Source of the DNA: Corythoichthys intestinalis
Taxonomy: Eukaryota; Chordata; Actinopteri; Syngnathiformes; Syngnathidae
Assembly: GCF_030265065.1 (NCBI RefSeq)
Contig: NC_080397.1
Span: 22,016,501-22,080,500 of the forward strand
DNA: 64,000 bases
Reading direction: 5' to 3'
Shown here: positions 23,192-38,100 of the stretch, piece by piece
Layout: the number at the start of each line of letters is the position of its first letter
How positions within the stretch are numbered: the stretch's first letter is position 1
Notes under the pieces: model-generated
The model's database searches: none
What the model saw: only the letters and a program-made list of their open reading frames with translations
Told to the model about the DNA's origin: nothing
Program-made: the position numbers and the translations under genes

Positions 23192-26100
23192 GTACATTTC
23201 CAGTTTTTGGTTGCTCTTGTTTAGTTATAAGATTACACTGGTCTGCCAATAACTTAGGGAGTGAACATATCAGGTCATGTTTGCTGCCTCTTGTTCCCAC
23301 AGAGGGTTTACTCATTTGAGTACAAAAATCCAATGTGAAATAATTTATGTCTTGCTTGAAAACATGGTTATATTATGTGGATTCAAGGTGAGCTAAAATA
23401 ATGTTTAGAAAATGAATATTCAATGCTCTAGTTCAGTGGTTCTGAACCTTGCTAAAGGTACCGAACCCCATGCGTTTCACACGTGCATTAACCCTTTGAA
23501 ATGAGAAAAATCATTTTTTAAAAATTCCAAATCAAATCCAATAGAGAAATCATTTTTTTTTCTAATTCCAAATCGTTATATCTAAACTAGAAAGCTCAAA
23601 CTTAAGTGAATATCCATTCAAATTTCTTCTCATTTAGACAGCATGTTTTTCAACAGGCCAAAATGTATGTTTTTATCTTTATGCCTGCAGCATCTTCAGA
23701 CCGTTAAACCAAGACTGGTCCAATGTGCATATCTTAGAATTTTTCATGCAAATTTGCAGGAAGACATCTTCAATTGTTCAATATTAAACCTGCTTGGTTG
23801 CATTAACCTTTACCGTGCAGTTTGTCATGTTTACATCTCAAATTATATCAAATTTCATGAAAAACCCTGCACAAAATGATCACCAAATTTGTACACTAAG
23901 TCTTACGTTAAAAAAATTAACATGACACTTCTCACAAATCCAATAAACAGTGTGAATTTACAACAAATAATTTTGACTTTTGATTTGCACTCAGTTAATT
24001 TCACAGTGTTTCTATTTTAGTTTTCATGTCAACATTCTCATTATATCGGATCCTTGCCACACATAGTATTTTCATGGCGTAAAATGTGACGCAAATGTTT
24101 TTTTGTTTCTTTTTTAATGTCAACGCAGTGCACGGTACCCATAAGTCTGTTGTATTTCCTCATACTAAAATGAGAGTCAACCTTCCACTGAGCAAACTAG
24201 CTTCTCTTCCCATCAAATTGAGGACTAGCAGTTGAAAGAACTGGAATAAAGCCTGTATATTGTGGACTAACCAGTCCAAAACCTGGTCTAAAACGCCACT
24301 TTGCCTGGATTTAGTCAGCGTCCAACAATTGGGCCCTGCGTATCTTAACCTTCACCGAACCCCTTAGACTGACTCACCGAATCTCACCGATCGAACCCAG
24401 GTTAAGAACCACTGCTCTAGTTGAATGCAATTTAATCGCTAAAACACACACAATTAAAAATGCGTTCCAAGCATAATCTTTTGTTCCACATTCATTCATT
24501 CTCCTGATCAGAAGGTGATGGTAATGTGCTAAGAAATCAGACATAAAAGCAATCGAGCAAACCATGTTGCTGTACAAGGACTTCTGAAACCTTTATTTCC
24601 CTCAGCTGCCATTTATTTCCCTGCGCTACCGTGGCTCAGCGGTAGAGGTAGAATAGTCATTCTCCAACCCAGAAGTTGTGGGTTTGGTTCACCACCCAAA
24701 TGAACTTGTCTTATTGTCCTTGAAAAAAAAAAACGATATGTAGATGCCTTGACGTTGGAAAAGCACTGTACTTGTTATTTAAATCTTATATCAAAATATG
24801 TCACATTAATGTACAGTAATTTGATTACGTTGTGCGGACAAAACAACATTGAGGGAACATGATTTGATCACGTAATGCAAGTAAATTAGAATAAATATAA
24901 AGTTCGAACGTCAACAAAACATGATTATATCATGTAGAATTGATATACAAAATAAAATCATGTAGTTCTGGGGTGCCAAACTCATTATGGTTCACGGGCC
25001 CCATTTATGGCAATTAGAGTTCATGTGGGCTGGACCAGTTTATTTTTGGCCAAATAAGTTAACTCACTGGCTGCCATTGACGTTGCTTGACGCTCAACTG
25101 TTTGTTCATTCTACCCTTCCAGTGACATTCTATCGTTTTCAGTGGGAGGCAATAGTTAATTTTACGTCACTTCCTTGTAATTTTAACATACTTACGGATG
25201 ACTTCCTGTAAACTTTTTTCATTCATTCATTTTCTGTTGATTTTTCGTGCATTTCCCGGTTACTTCCTGTTGGTTTTGGGGCATTTTTGGGCCACTACCT
25301 TGTCAACTCATTGGCTGCCATTGACGGTGCTAGACGTCCAATCCATTTTGACTGGGAGGGTTGCGAATGAGTGAATGTAACTGCGGATGCGAAAGTGAGG
25401 TGACCCAAGTGCAGTATTGCACTTGATTACACAAATCTAGTTTTATGGTGCCACTGTCAAAATAAATGCATGTGATTTTTTAAATACGGTATACATTATG
25501 AATGAGCTACAAGGTGCCTGTCAGGCAAAACAACCCCACGTGCCGAATTGGGCCTCATTGTGACCCACTTCTGGCTTGCGAGCTGTACATTTGAAACCAC
25601 TGGTGTAGATCCATTCATTTATGCACCAAAACACCAAAACAGTGCGCTTAAAACACATGTACAGTATATTGCATGAGCAGCAGAAAAACAGCAACAACAA
25701 AAGTTTCATTGTTTTTCTAGACTACGCACATATTCATGCTACATATATAACATAATTATGACAAATATTACATTTTCAGATATGAACTGCTCAATCTGCT
25801 TATCATTGGACAGTAACGACATGGCCAAAAGTTAGCTAACCCTACCCCAATATCTTATATGAACAGGAACTCATAAAGACACACAGTAAGAAAATGATTT
25901 CAAAGAGCAATATTGCAATTATTTATTTTTCTAGATTTCTATTACAAATAGGGTTGTTCCGATCATGTTTTTTTGCTCCTGATCCGATCCCGATCGTTTT
26001 AGTTTGAGTATCTGCCGATCCCGATATTTCCCGATCCGATTGCTTTTTTTTTTTTGCTCCCGATTCAATTCCAATCATTCCCGATAATTTTTCCCGATCA

Positions 26101-29100
26101 TATATATTTTGGCAATGCATTAAGAAAAAAATGAATAAAACTCGGACGAATATATACATTCAACATACAGTACATAAGTACTGTATTTGTTTATTATGAC
26201 AAGAAATCCTCAAGATGGCATTTACATTATTAAAATTCTTTCTGTGAGAGGGATCCACGGATAGAAAGACTTGTAATTTTTAAAGGATAAATGTGACTTT
26301 GTATATTGTGACTAAATATTGCCATCTAGTGTATTTGTTGAACTTTCAGTAAATGATACTGTAGCCATTTAACTGTTCTGCCCACATGCGTGATGGGAAG
26401 TGCAACCATGACTGTGCGTAGTGGCACCAATTGATATATCTTCTCTGCGTTGGGAAATAACATAGGGTGTAAAGAAAAAGATCATCTACTACCTTTCTTC
26501 CCCACATTGCTTTCCCACGATATTTCTAATTATTGAGAGAGGGATTTAAAGGCTTTAGCTAATTAAAAAAAGGCTCCAAAGACTGCCAAAATTCACTCTA
26601 CTCATTTTACGCTGTCTTTTAGCTCTATATATAGATAAATCGGTGGCATTATAGATTGAACGTGACAATGCGTGAGTGGGTCGTGCAGCGCATGCGTTAA
26701 TTGCGTTAAATATTTTAACGTGATTAATTGAAAAAAAAAATTTACACGATAAATTTGATAGCCCTACTTTAAGCCAAAACTAAAGACTCTGGATGAGTGT
26801 AAGACATTTTCTCTGTAACGTTAAATACAATTAGAAAACGATTTAATTAAAAAGAAAAAATTTTTTTTTTAAAAAGGCATGTCCGATATTTTTTTGCCGA
26901 TTCCGATACTTTGAAAATGACGTGATCGGACCCGATCGATCGGGACATCTTTAATTATAATGTTAATTCTGTAACTCTGTATTACATAAAAAGGTAGCAC
27001 GATAAGATACTGATCGGATAAAATGGCATCCTCCAATGGAGGAGAATATAATACTGTACATATACATTGAGAACAAAGAACATAATATACAGTGCCTTGC
27101 AAAAGTATTCGGCCCCCTTGAACCTTGCAACCTTTCGCCACATTTCAGGCTTCAAACATGAAAGATATAAAATTTTAATTTTTTGTCAAGAATCAACAAC
27201 AAGTGGGACACAGTCGTGAAGTGGAACAAAATTTATTGGATAATTTAAACTTTTTTAACAAATAAAAAACTGAAAAGTGGGGCGTGCAATATTATTCGGC
27301 CCCCTTGCGTTAATACTTTGTAGCGCCACCTTTTGCTCCAATTACAGCTGCAAGTCGCTTGGGGTATGTTTCTATCAGTTTTGCACATCGAGAGACTGAC
27401 ATTCTTGCCCATTCTTCCTTGCAAAACAGCTCGAGCTCAGTGAGGTTGAGGTCTTCAGCTTTTTCCACAGATGCTCGATTGGATTCAGGTCTGGACTTTG
27501 ACTTGGCCATTCTAACACCTGGATACGTTTATTTTTTAACCATTCCATTGTAGATTTGGCTTTATTTTTTGGATCATTGTCCTGTTGGAAGATAAATCTC
27601 CGTCCCAGTCTCAGGTCTTGTGCAGATACCAACAGGTTTTCTTCCAGAATGTTCCTGTATTTGGCTGCATCCATCTTCCCGTCAATTTTAACCATCTTCC
27701 CTGTCCCTGCTGAAGAAAAGCAGGCCCAAACCATGATGCTGCCACCACCATGTTTGACAGTGGGGATGGTGTGTTCAGGGTGATGAGCTGTGTTGCTTTT
27801 ACGCCAAACATATCGTTTTGCATTGTGGCCAAAAAGTTCAATTTTGGTTTCATCTGACCAGAGCACCTTCTTCCACATGTTTGGTGTGTCTCCCAGGTGG
27901 CTTGTGGCAAACTTTAAACGAGACTTTTTATGGATATCTTTGAGAAATGGCTTTCTTCTTGCCACTCTTCCATAAAGGCCAGATTTGTGCAGTGTACGAC
28001 TGATTGTTGTCCTATGGACAGACTCTCCCACCTCAGCTGTAGATCTCTGCAGTTCATCCAGAGTGATCGTGGGCCTCTTGGCTGCATCTCTGATCAGTTT
28101 TCTCCTTGTTTGAGAAGAAAGTTTGGAAGGTTGGCCGGGTCTTGGTAGATTTGCAGTGGTCTGATGCTCCTTCCATTTCAATATGATGGCTTGCACAGTG
28201 CTCCTTGAGATGTTTAAAGCTTGGGAAATCTTTTTGTATCCAAATCCGGCTTTGAACTTCTCCACAACAGTATCTCGGACATGCCTGGTGTGTTCCTTGG
28301 TTTTCATAATGCTCTCTGCACTTTAAACAGAACCCTGAGACTATCACAGAGCAGGTGCATTTATACGGAGACTTGATTACACACAGGTGGATTCTATTTA
28401 TCATCATCGGTCATTTAGGACAACATTGGATCATTCAGAGATCCTCACTGAACATCTGGAGTGAGTTTGCTGCACTGAAAGTAAAGGGGCCGAATAATAT
28501 TGCACGCCTCACTTTTCAGTTTTTTATTTGTTAAAAATGTTTAAATTATCCAATAAATGTTGTTCCACTTCACGATTGTGTCCAACTTGTTGTTGATTCT
28601 TGACAAAAAAATTAAATTTCATATATTTATGTTTGAAGCCTGAAATGTGGCGAAAGGTTGCAAGATTCAAGGGGGCCGAATACTTTTGCAAGGCACTGTA
28701 TATTAAGTGATTCTTATATAGTCTGGAATTTGTGGGCCAAAAACTATTGGTACATGGGCTCCCTCAAGTGGTGAGTAAAAATAAAAATCAATGCCAAATT
28801 CCAGTTTAGTTGTATTTAACTTTGTTTTACGTTATACTGTTGGTGTTAAAAGCACGCACGATGTTACAGAGGCTACTCCATGGTGCGCTATTTAGGAATG
28901 AAATGTGTGTAGTCCCTGACAAATCAAGACTTTTCTACTATGCACCTGAAATTCAATGCTCTGATGATTTTACTTGGTTGTCAAAGTATTTTTAAGTACA
29001 AAAAAGTTTAAAAACAAAAGATCTGAACTACCTTTAATCACCCACCAGCTGCAGCGTATGTGGCCGAGGCTTTGCTTATCCCAGTGAGCTTCGTGCCCAC

Positions 29101-32100
29101 GAGTTGAAGCATGAAAAAGGCCAGGACAATGTGTGCGTCGAGTGTGGTTTGGACTTCCCCACTCTGGCCCAGCTTAAGAGACACCTGACCGCCCACCGAG
29201 GCCCCACCTTGTACAGGTGAGACAGAGATTAGGCTAGCCTCACACCGAACGTGACTGAAGAAGCTGACCATCGTCAGCTTGTCTTGCTGCGATTACCTGT
29301 CCTTCTGGCTTATGATACCTACTCTACGATACTGTAAATTCAATAGAAAAATATTGAGTACTCATTTAAATTGCATACAAAGAGACGATTCACCCGTTGT
29401 TCCTGTAGGTGCTCAGAGTGCCAGAAGACGTTCCAATACCCAAGTCAGCTCCAGAACCACATGATGAAGCACAAAGACATCCGACCGTACATCTGCAGCG
29501 AGTGTGGGATGGAGTTCATCCAATCTCACCACCTCAAGCAACACACACTCACTCACAAAGTAGGTGGACAGTTGATATGCTGTGTTCAGTGAATGCTTAC
29601 GCGTACCAATGTGTGGTAAAACAGGTAAATGGTCTGGTCATTCATAGATTAGGTTAAATGTTTGGCTGTAAAATAAAACTGTATAGGTAGTCTCATAATA
29701 CAGTGAAGAAAAAAAGTATTTGAAAACACTGCTATTTTGCAAGTTTTTCCACTTAGAAATCATAGAGGAGTCTGAAATTTTCAACTTAGTTGCATGTCAA
29801 AGAAAAAATCTAAAAATAAAAATCCAGAAATCACAATGCATGTTTTTAACAATTTATTTGTGTAATACAGCTGCAAATAAGTATTTGAACACCTGTCTAT
29901 CAGCTAGAATTCTGACCCTGACCTGTTAGTCCGCTTATTAAAGGTCCACCTCCACTTCCACATATTATCCTGAATCAGATGCACCTGTTTGAGGTCGATA
30001 GCTGCATAAAGACACCTATCCACCCCATACAATCAGTAAGACTCAAACTTGTAACATGTGCAAGACCAAAGAACTGTCCAAAGACACCAGAGACAAAATT
30101 GTACACCTACACAAGGCTGGAAAGTGCTATGGAGCAATTGCAAAGCAGCTTGGTGAAAAAATGTCCACTGTTGGAGCAATCATTAGAAAATGGAAGAAGC
30201 TAAACATGACAGTCAATCTCAATCGAAGTGGAGCCCCATGTAAGGTATCAGCTTAGAAATCAGCTTAGAACTACACGACAGGAGTTGGTCAATGACCTGA
30301 AAAGAGCTGGGGCCAACGTTTCCAAGGTTACTGTTGGTAATACACGAAGACGTCGTGGTTTAAAATAATGCATGGCAGAGGAAATTCCCCTGCTTAAACC
30401 AGCACATGTCAAAGCCTTAAAGTCTTAAGTTTGCCTATGACCATTTGGATGATGCAGAGGAGTCATGGGAGCAAGGTTTGTGCTCAGATGACAGTAAAAT
30501 AGAACTTTTTGGTCATAATTCCACTAACCGTGTTTGGAGGAAGAAGAATGATGAGTATTATCACGAGAACACCATCCCTACTGTGAAGCGTGGGGGTGGT
30601 AGCCACATGCTTTAGGGGTGTTTTTCTGCACATGGGACAGAACGAGTGCACTGTATTAAAGAGAGGATGACTGGGGCCCTGTATTGTGAGATTTTGGGGA
30701 ACAACCTCCTTCCTTCAGTCAGAGCATTGAAGATGTGTTGTGCCTGGGTCTTCCAAAATGACAGTGACCTGAAGCACACAGCCAGGAAACCCATGAAGTG
30801 GCTGAGTAAGAAGCATAACAAGGTTCTAACATGGCGTAGCCGGTCTCCAGACCTGAACCCGATAGAAAACCTTTGGTGGGAGCTCAAACTCGGAGTTTCT
30901 CAGCGACAGCCCAGAAATCTCACTGATGGGTGGGCCGAGATTTCTCCTGCAGTGTGTGCAAACCTGGTGAAAAACTATGGGAAACGTTTGACCTATGTAA
31001 TTGCAAACAAAGGCTACTGTACCAAATATTAACATTGATTTTCTTAGGGGTTCAAATACTTATTTGCACCTGTATCAAACACATAAATCGTTAAAAATCA
31101 TAGATTGTGATTTCCGGATGTTTCTTTTTAGGTGATCTCTCTCACAGTGGAAATGCATCTACGTTGAAAATTTCAGACCCCTCCATGATTTCTTAGTGGG
31201 AAATCTTGCAAAATAGCAGGGTGTTCAAATACTTTTTCTTCACTGTATAGTAACAATTCATGATCAGTTGTTTGTATTTGCTATTTTTAACGGATGTACA
31301 ATTACAAAATTTAGTATTTTTTTCAATTTGGGTACATTGTTGTGCTAATCTGGCACGCCAGATTGATTTTTCCATATACTGTATCCTCTACAAATATATT
31401 ACTTATATCAATCTGGGGCAAGATCCAATTAAGAGCTTTTTCATGGAAGTACCGTATTTTTTGGACTATAAGTCGCAGTTTTTTTCATAGTTTGGCTGGG
31501 GGTGCGACTTATACTCTGGAGCGACTTATGTGTGAAATTATTAACACATAATTATATCATTCCACACGTTATTTTGGTGTTTTGGAGTGACACTGATGGT
31601 TTGGTAAACTTCATGTTCTTTATGCTATAGTTATCTGAATAACTCTTAAGAGCTATGTTAAGTTAACATACCGGCCACGTTCTTGTTTTCATTGTTCATG
31701 CATCATGTAACATAACATACTGTACACTTATTTAGCATGTTATTCTCTATTGTATTTTTATTTTAAATTGCCTTTCAAGATGACATATCTGTTCTATGTG
31801 TTGGATTTTATCAAATAAATTTCCCCCAAAAATGCGACTTATACTCCGGTGCGACTTACTGTATATGTTTTTTCCTCTTCGTTGGGCATTTTATGGCTGG
31901 TTTGACTCATACTCAAGTGTGACTTGTAGTCCGAAAAATACGGTATCCTTCAAAAAATATAAGGCTGCTGATTGGACAATGGCTTTTCTTGTCACACTCG
32001 CGAAAACAGCGTTTCTATCAAAAACGCTTTTAGTGACGTGCTTTGTTCCTCTTTTAATGACAAAATTAAGTGCATTTCAGACAAAACTTGGGAAATCTAC

Positions 32101-35100
32101 AAGAACCGCTTTGTATTCCGCCATAGTATTCAAGCAGATAGTGTTTGCAGCTCCCACCTCTTTCCCCAGATTGGTTGCCTTCTGATAGTGTAAAGCAGTT
32201 CTCCAAGAACTGCTTTACACTCCAACATTACATTCAACCAAATAGTTACTTCCTGGTCATGTCTGCAGCACACGGCTCTTTCTTCTGATTGGCACGGTCA
32301 TCAGATGGCCGCAAAGTTGTTGGACACTTGAGGTTGTCAAGACGCTACTGTATGATGATGATGCACTGGTATTAAGATGCTGGGGAAAAGAAAAGGAAGC
32401 AAATATTGTTAGCATCATTTATTTAAGAAATGTTCAGACAGCGTTACTGTGAAGTACACTGCCAGCATTTAGCACTTGTTAGGTACAACTACACGTATGT
32501 GGAACCTCCTTTCTTTCTTTTACGTATTTGTTAATGCTATAGTTCCAGCTGAGTGAAGAGTTTTAACGTTTTCACTCTGCTAACAGGGCGTGAAGGAGCA
32601 CAAGTGTCGCATCTGCGGCCGAGAGTTCACGCTGCTGGCAAACATGAAGCGCCACGTGCTCATCCACACCAACGTGAGGGCCTACCAGTGCCACAAGTGC
32701 TTCAAAAGCTTTGTACAGAAGCAGACACTCAAGGCCCACATGATCGTCCACTCTGACATCAAGCCTTACAAGTGCAAGGTGAGTGTAAACCAGCGATGGG
32801 CAAAAGATGGTTTAGACATGTAGAAACAGCCTGTTCCTTTCTTTAATCCATCCTACGCATTTAAAATTGATGACAAGTGAACTGTTCTGGTTGTCTCAAA
32901 AGACTTCAATGATTTTGTACAGGCTTTTCAACAATGCACAACATAAAATTAAAGACTGAACGTTTAACTTGACCTACTGTACATTTAACCTGACCTACTG
33001 TACATTATATAATGTAAATGTAAATGTGCCAGCAAAGTAAATTCTACCTTTTGAGGTAGAATGATAGGGGGGTTGTTAATGAAAACTAGTTCCTGTCATC
33101 AAGAACACAAACTGCAGCACTGTTCAATGGTAAGGCTGCTTCTTTATTCCTTCATCTAAGTAGCATTTGTTATAAAGCAGACCTCGGTGAAACATGCGCT
33201 GAAAGACTCCAATAATTTTGTATTAATTGTTTTCAATCCATAGCCTCTCATTTTATTTGCTTGGAAGATGACGTGTGAGTGTTGTGATTAGAGATGAATT
33301 GGGGTTGCTTTCACATTAGCACTGTTTGGCCTGTTTTAAATGGACCAGAGTTCTTTCGCTCAGATAGTCTGCATCGTTTAAAAAAACAAAACAAACAAAC
33401 AAACAAAAAAAAGTCTGCATCGTTTAAAAAAACAAAACAAAACAAAACAAAAAAAAAAAACGAACTCTGGTCCGCTCAAAATCATGGGTTTTGGTCCGCT
33501 TTAAGTGGACACTGCTTCAATCGTGAATGCAACTGGGGCAGGGTACACTTTTGCTACTTTATGTGCAGGGTTACAGTGTGGAACTGTGATGCTCCAAACT
33601 GTGACGGCACACGCAGGGCATCCTTGGAAGCAGAAGTACAGCGTGCACGCTATTCAAAATCAACAATGGCAAGATGACAGACGAACCATAGTCAAATGTT
33701 GTTGTGCTGCGCTATGCAGTTACAGTGGGGCAAAGAACTATTTAGTCAACCACTAATTATGCAAGTTCTCCCACTTGAAAATACTAGAGAGCCCTGCAAT
33801 TGTCAACATGGGTGAACCACAACCACGAGATACACAATGCGGAAAAAAAAAAAAAAATCACATTGTTTGATTTTAAAAGAATTTATTTGCAAATCATGGT
33901 GGACAATAAGTATTTGGTCAATACCCAAAGTTCATCTCAATACTTCGTTATATACCCTTTGTTGGCAATAACGGAGGCCAAACGTTTTCTGTAACTCTTC
34001 ACAAGCTTTTCACACACTGTTGCTGGTATTTTGGCCCATTCCTCCATGCAGATCTCCTCCAGAGCAGTGATGTTTTGGGGCTGTCGTTGGGCAACACGGA
34101 CTTTCAACTCCCTCCACAGATTTTCTATGGGGTTGAGATCTGAAGACTGGCTAGGCCACTCCAGGACCTTGAAAAGCTTCTTACAAAGCCACTCCTTTGT
34201 TGCTCTGGCTGTGTGTTTGAGATCATTGTCATGCTGAAAGACCCAGCCACATCTCATCTTCAATGCCCTTGCTGATGGAAGGAGATTTTCACTCAAAATC
34301 TCTCGATATATGGCCCCATTCATTCTTTCCTTTACACAGATCAGTCGTCCTGGTCCCTTTGCAGAAAAACAGCTCCAAAGCATGATGTTTCCAGCCCCAT
34401 GCTTCGCAGTCGGTATGGTGCAATTCAGTAATATTTTTCCTCCAAACACGAGAACCTTTGTTTCTACCAAAAATGCCCTCTAGCGAACCGCAGACGGGCC
34501 TGGACGTGTACTTTCTTCAGCAGGGGGACACGTCTGGCAGTGCAGGATTTGAGTCCCTGGCGGCGCATTGTGTTACTGATAGTAGTATTTGTTACTGTGG
34601 TCCCAGCTCTCTGTAGGTCATTCGCTAGGTCCCCCCGTGTGGTTCTGGGATTTTTGCCCACCGTTCTTGTTATCATTTTGACGCCAAGTCTGTGTTGCCC
34701 AACGACTGCCCCAAAACATCACTTTTCTAGAGGAGATCTGCATGGACGAATGGGCCAAAATACCAGCAACAGTGTGTGAAAAGCTTGTGAAGAGTTACAG
34801 AAAACATTTGGCCTCCGTTATTGCCAACAAAGGGTACATAACAAAGTATTAAGATGAACTTTTGGTATTGACCAAATACTTATTTTCCACCATGATTTGC
34901 AAATAAATTCTTTAAAAATCAAACAATGTGATTTTTTGGTTTTTTTTCCACATTCTGTCTCTCATGGTTGAGGTTTACCCATGTTGACAATTAAAGGCCT
35001 CTCTAATATTTTCAAGTGGGAGAACTTGCACAATTAGTGGTTGACTAAATACTTATTTGCCGCACTGTACATTTGATACACATAATCGGGTTCTAATGTG

Positions 35101-38100
35101 GCGGATGTGTTTTCGATGCTGTTGCTGAACGTACTGTGCGAGAGTGACAGAAACTGTTCGAAGCTGTTTGAGTCTCTCTCTCCTAGAAGTGGCGACAATT
35201 TGATAGTCCAAAAAGTCATGCAAGTGAGAGTGATCGATCAAGCTCCTGTGTGAATTGTGTTCTTTCGTTGTTTAATTTACTCCAATGCAATTTTTTGCCA
35301 GTTCACTCGAGTCAGAAGGGAACGACCCCCCGCGAGCCAAGTGGTGACTTGCTATGCTGTTCTACATTAGGGTTATTTGAACTTACATGCAAACAAACAT
35401 CTGCTGTACAAAACAGTCAGTTGACAAAAAAAGACACAAAGAGACGCACAGTTATATTATAATTGCAAAATAAAAGACAGTGATAAAAAAGAAAAAAGCT
35501 ATATCCAGTTTAACATTACATGCAGCATCACGCTGTGACGCACCACGCTTCCTCCCCTCCCAGGAGGAAAGTATTTCCTTTTTCTATTTGTCCAATCAGT
35601 AAGTGCGCCTTTCATCCACGTCATTGTACTCGAAAAGTTGGCGCTGAACCTTTTCAACAACTCATTTGCATATGTTGTTACGAGGTAGCTCTCCAACCAG
35701 ACCCTGGTCCTGTTGGTCTTGTGTGAAAGCGCCCTCAGTTAGCTGCTCATAGAGGGCAAGAAGAGAGAAAAGCTTTTGCTGGGAAGTAAATGTGATGGAT
35801 TCTCTTGTGAGAGCATGTAATACGTGCTGTTCCACTATAAGCACAACTAGTTTTGACGAGCAAATCCTCATTAACTTAGGGGGGTGTGACCGCACCAGTT
35901 CTGGTTTGTGGGCATAAAGTGGGCATGGTTGAGTAGGGGAGGGTGAAATAGAAAGGTAAGATGGTGCGCGGAGCTTTAATATAGTGTTTTAAGTAAAAAT
36001 GCACAATAATATCGGTTACCGATAATTATCGGCCAATGATGGCCATTATGACGTCACGCAGATAATCCAGATAAAAAAAATTTCAACCGATAATGCAATC
36101 CGACAATTATATACTTGATTTAGCCTCGGAATGTGCGCAACCAATTTAGCACCGCCGCCTCATCAACCCCTCCTCTCTCTGAAGCCCCTGACGGAGGAGG
36201 GGTTGAGAAGGCGGAGTTACACAACAGAAGCAGTTAGAAAACATGCCGGCTGTTACCAGCGGCTGGATTTATCCGTGTGTGAAAAAAAAACGACACTCAC
36301 GCCATCTGCAAAACATGCACTTTAGAAGTTCCACGAGGCAGAAAAAAAGCGTCCTCATTCAGCCCAAAGCAAGTGTAATCACCGGCACGAGAACAATAGT
36401 CGACAAGTAGCCGTCTTCTGACGGAGCCCGCCGCTTTGGCCGGTCCCTGCAGGCCGCTGCCGCCTCTCCGTTGGCGGGGCGGGCAGGCAGGCCAAGCCCG
36501 GTTCCCCGGCGGCGGGACCTCCGGCGAACACTCCGGTTTCTCGAGCGTTCCCCCACGGCGTGCGGGATGCGAGGCGTACGCCCCCGTCCGGAGCAGAGCC
36601 AGGCCCTGAATACGCTGCGGCGAGCCGGCTGGGGCGGGCGGATATCCGGTACGAACGTAGCTACCGCTGTCACTCCGGTTCAACTCATCGAGCACCACGG
36701 CCAGACAGAGGCCTGGCGCAGGTGCTAATTTGGTGGCCGGACTGACTGAAGGGAGCAGACAGGAGGAAATGCCAGACGAGAGATGTTTTTTTTTGTTTTT
36801 TTTTTCCCAAAATGCCCCAACAGCCAAAGCTCCGGATAAAAAAATAATGCAGTTTATATGACCACCATTCTTCGTGAAAAACATGCCAATCACATAAGTT
36901 TCACCACGGACATTTGGAAAAGTGATTTCAAGTAAGCATGCTTATCATGATGGCACAGCAGTTACATGATAATTTAAACATTCACAAAACCACACAAGAA
37001 GTCAGCCAGTCAGGACAAGCGGTCAGATGACTTTGTAACGCTGCCTTTATTTTCGGTTTAACAAAACTCAGGCACAACACGCACGGGGATGCGAGCTCCA
37101 AATCCGGCCTAATAATACTGCCGTGTATCAGCTGAGCTGCTGTAAAGCAAGTGTTGTGAGTGCCGCAAATGTAAACAAAGCGCTGCACAATGGACACATG
37201 ACATCTCCCTCTTTTGAGTTAATCATTTTCACAGTGTGCAACAAAGCATACAACATTAGCAATCACTTTTCAAATTATTTAACTTATTTGTCTGCTCAGT
37301 TACAGTCACAGTAGATAATCATAACTTATTGGCACTTATTAACACTTCTCAATTTAAATATACACATTCCTGTTGTAATGAAATAACAATAATATTCTGT
37401 AGCCACAAATATTATTCAAAATCTTTCCTTCTTTCTTCCAAGTGCAATAACCAGTAATAAACATTATAGGGCAACACAGATGAAAAAACATTTCAAAATT
37501 CACATTTCCCTTTTTTTTTTTTTTTTTTTTTTTGGAAATGTACAAAGTGCTGCACAATGGATACATGATACAGTATGCTGTAAATTTATGACCTCTTAAT
37601 CAGATAATCTTCTTAAATCTAGTCAAATAATTTTCCGCATCTTTTTTGAGTGTTAAAGACGAGTTAACAGACGAATGCGCCAGATTATTCCACTTACTTG
37701 AAGTACGTAAATATTGCCATTTGTTCTTATTAAGCCCATACATTAAAAAAAAAAAAGAAAAAAAAAAAGGTAATTTTTCACCTAAATCAAGAAAAAATCG
37801 CTTTCAAATAATGTTTTTGAACCATACCTATTCTTGAATAAAGAACATTTTTGACAAACACGTTTTTTTACGATTAAGTATAATAATTTATTGCTTAAAA
37901 TAAGGCTGTTAAGCTTATTTTCAGCTAGCCATTTTTCTTCCACGAAATCTGAATGAAATACACTTGAAGCGCTGGCAGATAATTTCCAATAGATTTACAC
38001 TTAAACTGGTTAGTTTTATGGAGGTGTGTTTTTGCAGTGTAGTAATGTTTATATGTTAGGAATGGCTTACTTTAAAGGCATTTTTGTGCAACTTAGGTAT

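Larger units (their letters stand above)
24968..25602. mobile_element. hAT-like element carrying two copies of the dispersed unit
   Basis: The left end CTGGGGTGCCAAACTC and the right end CATTTGAAACCACTG are flanked by an imperfect 8-bp repeat, ATGTAGTT and GTGTAGAT (6 of 8). Inside are the repeat units at 25058 and 25304 and repeated 'acttcctgt' motifs. No transposase. Confidence 0.55.

Noticed and set aside
36297-36893. 198-codon minus-strand frame in a GC-rich block
   Set aside because: Several frames are open at once because of composition, and it lies antisense within a hAT element.
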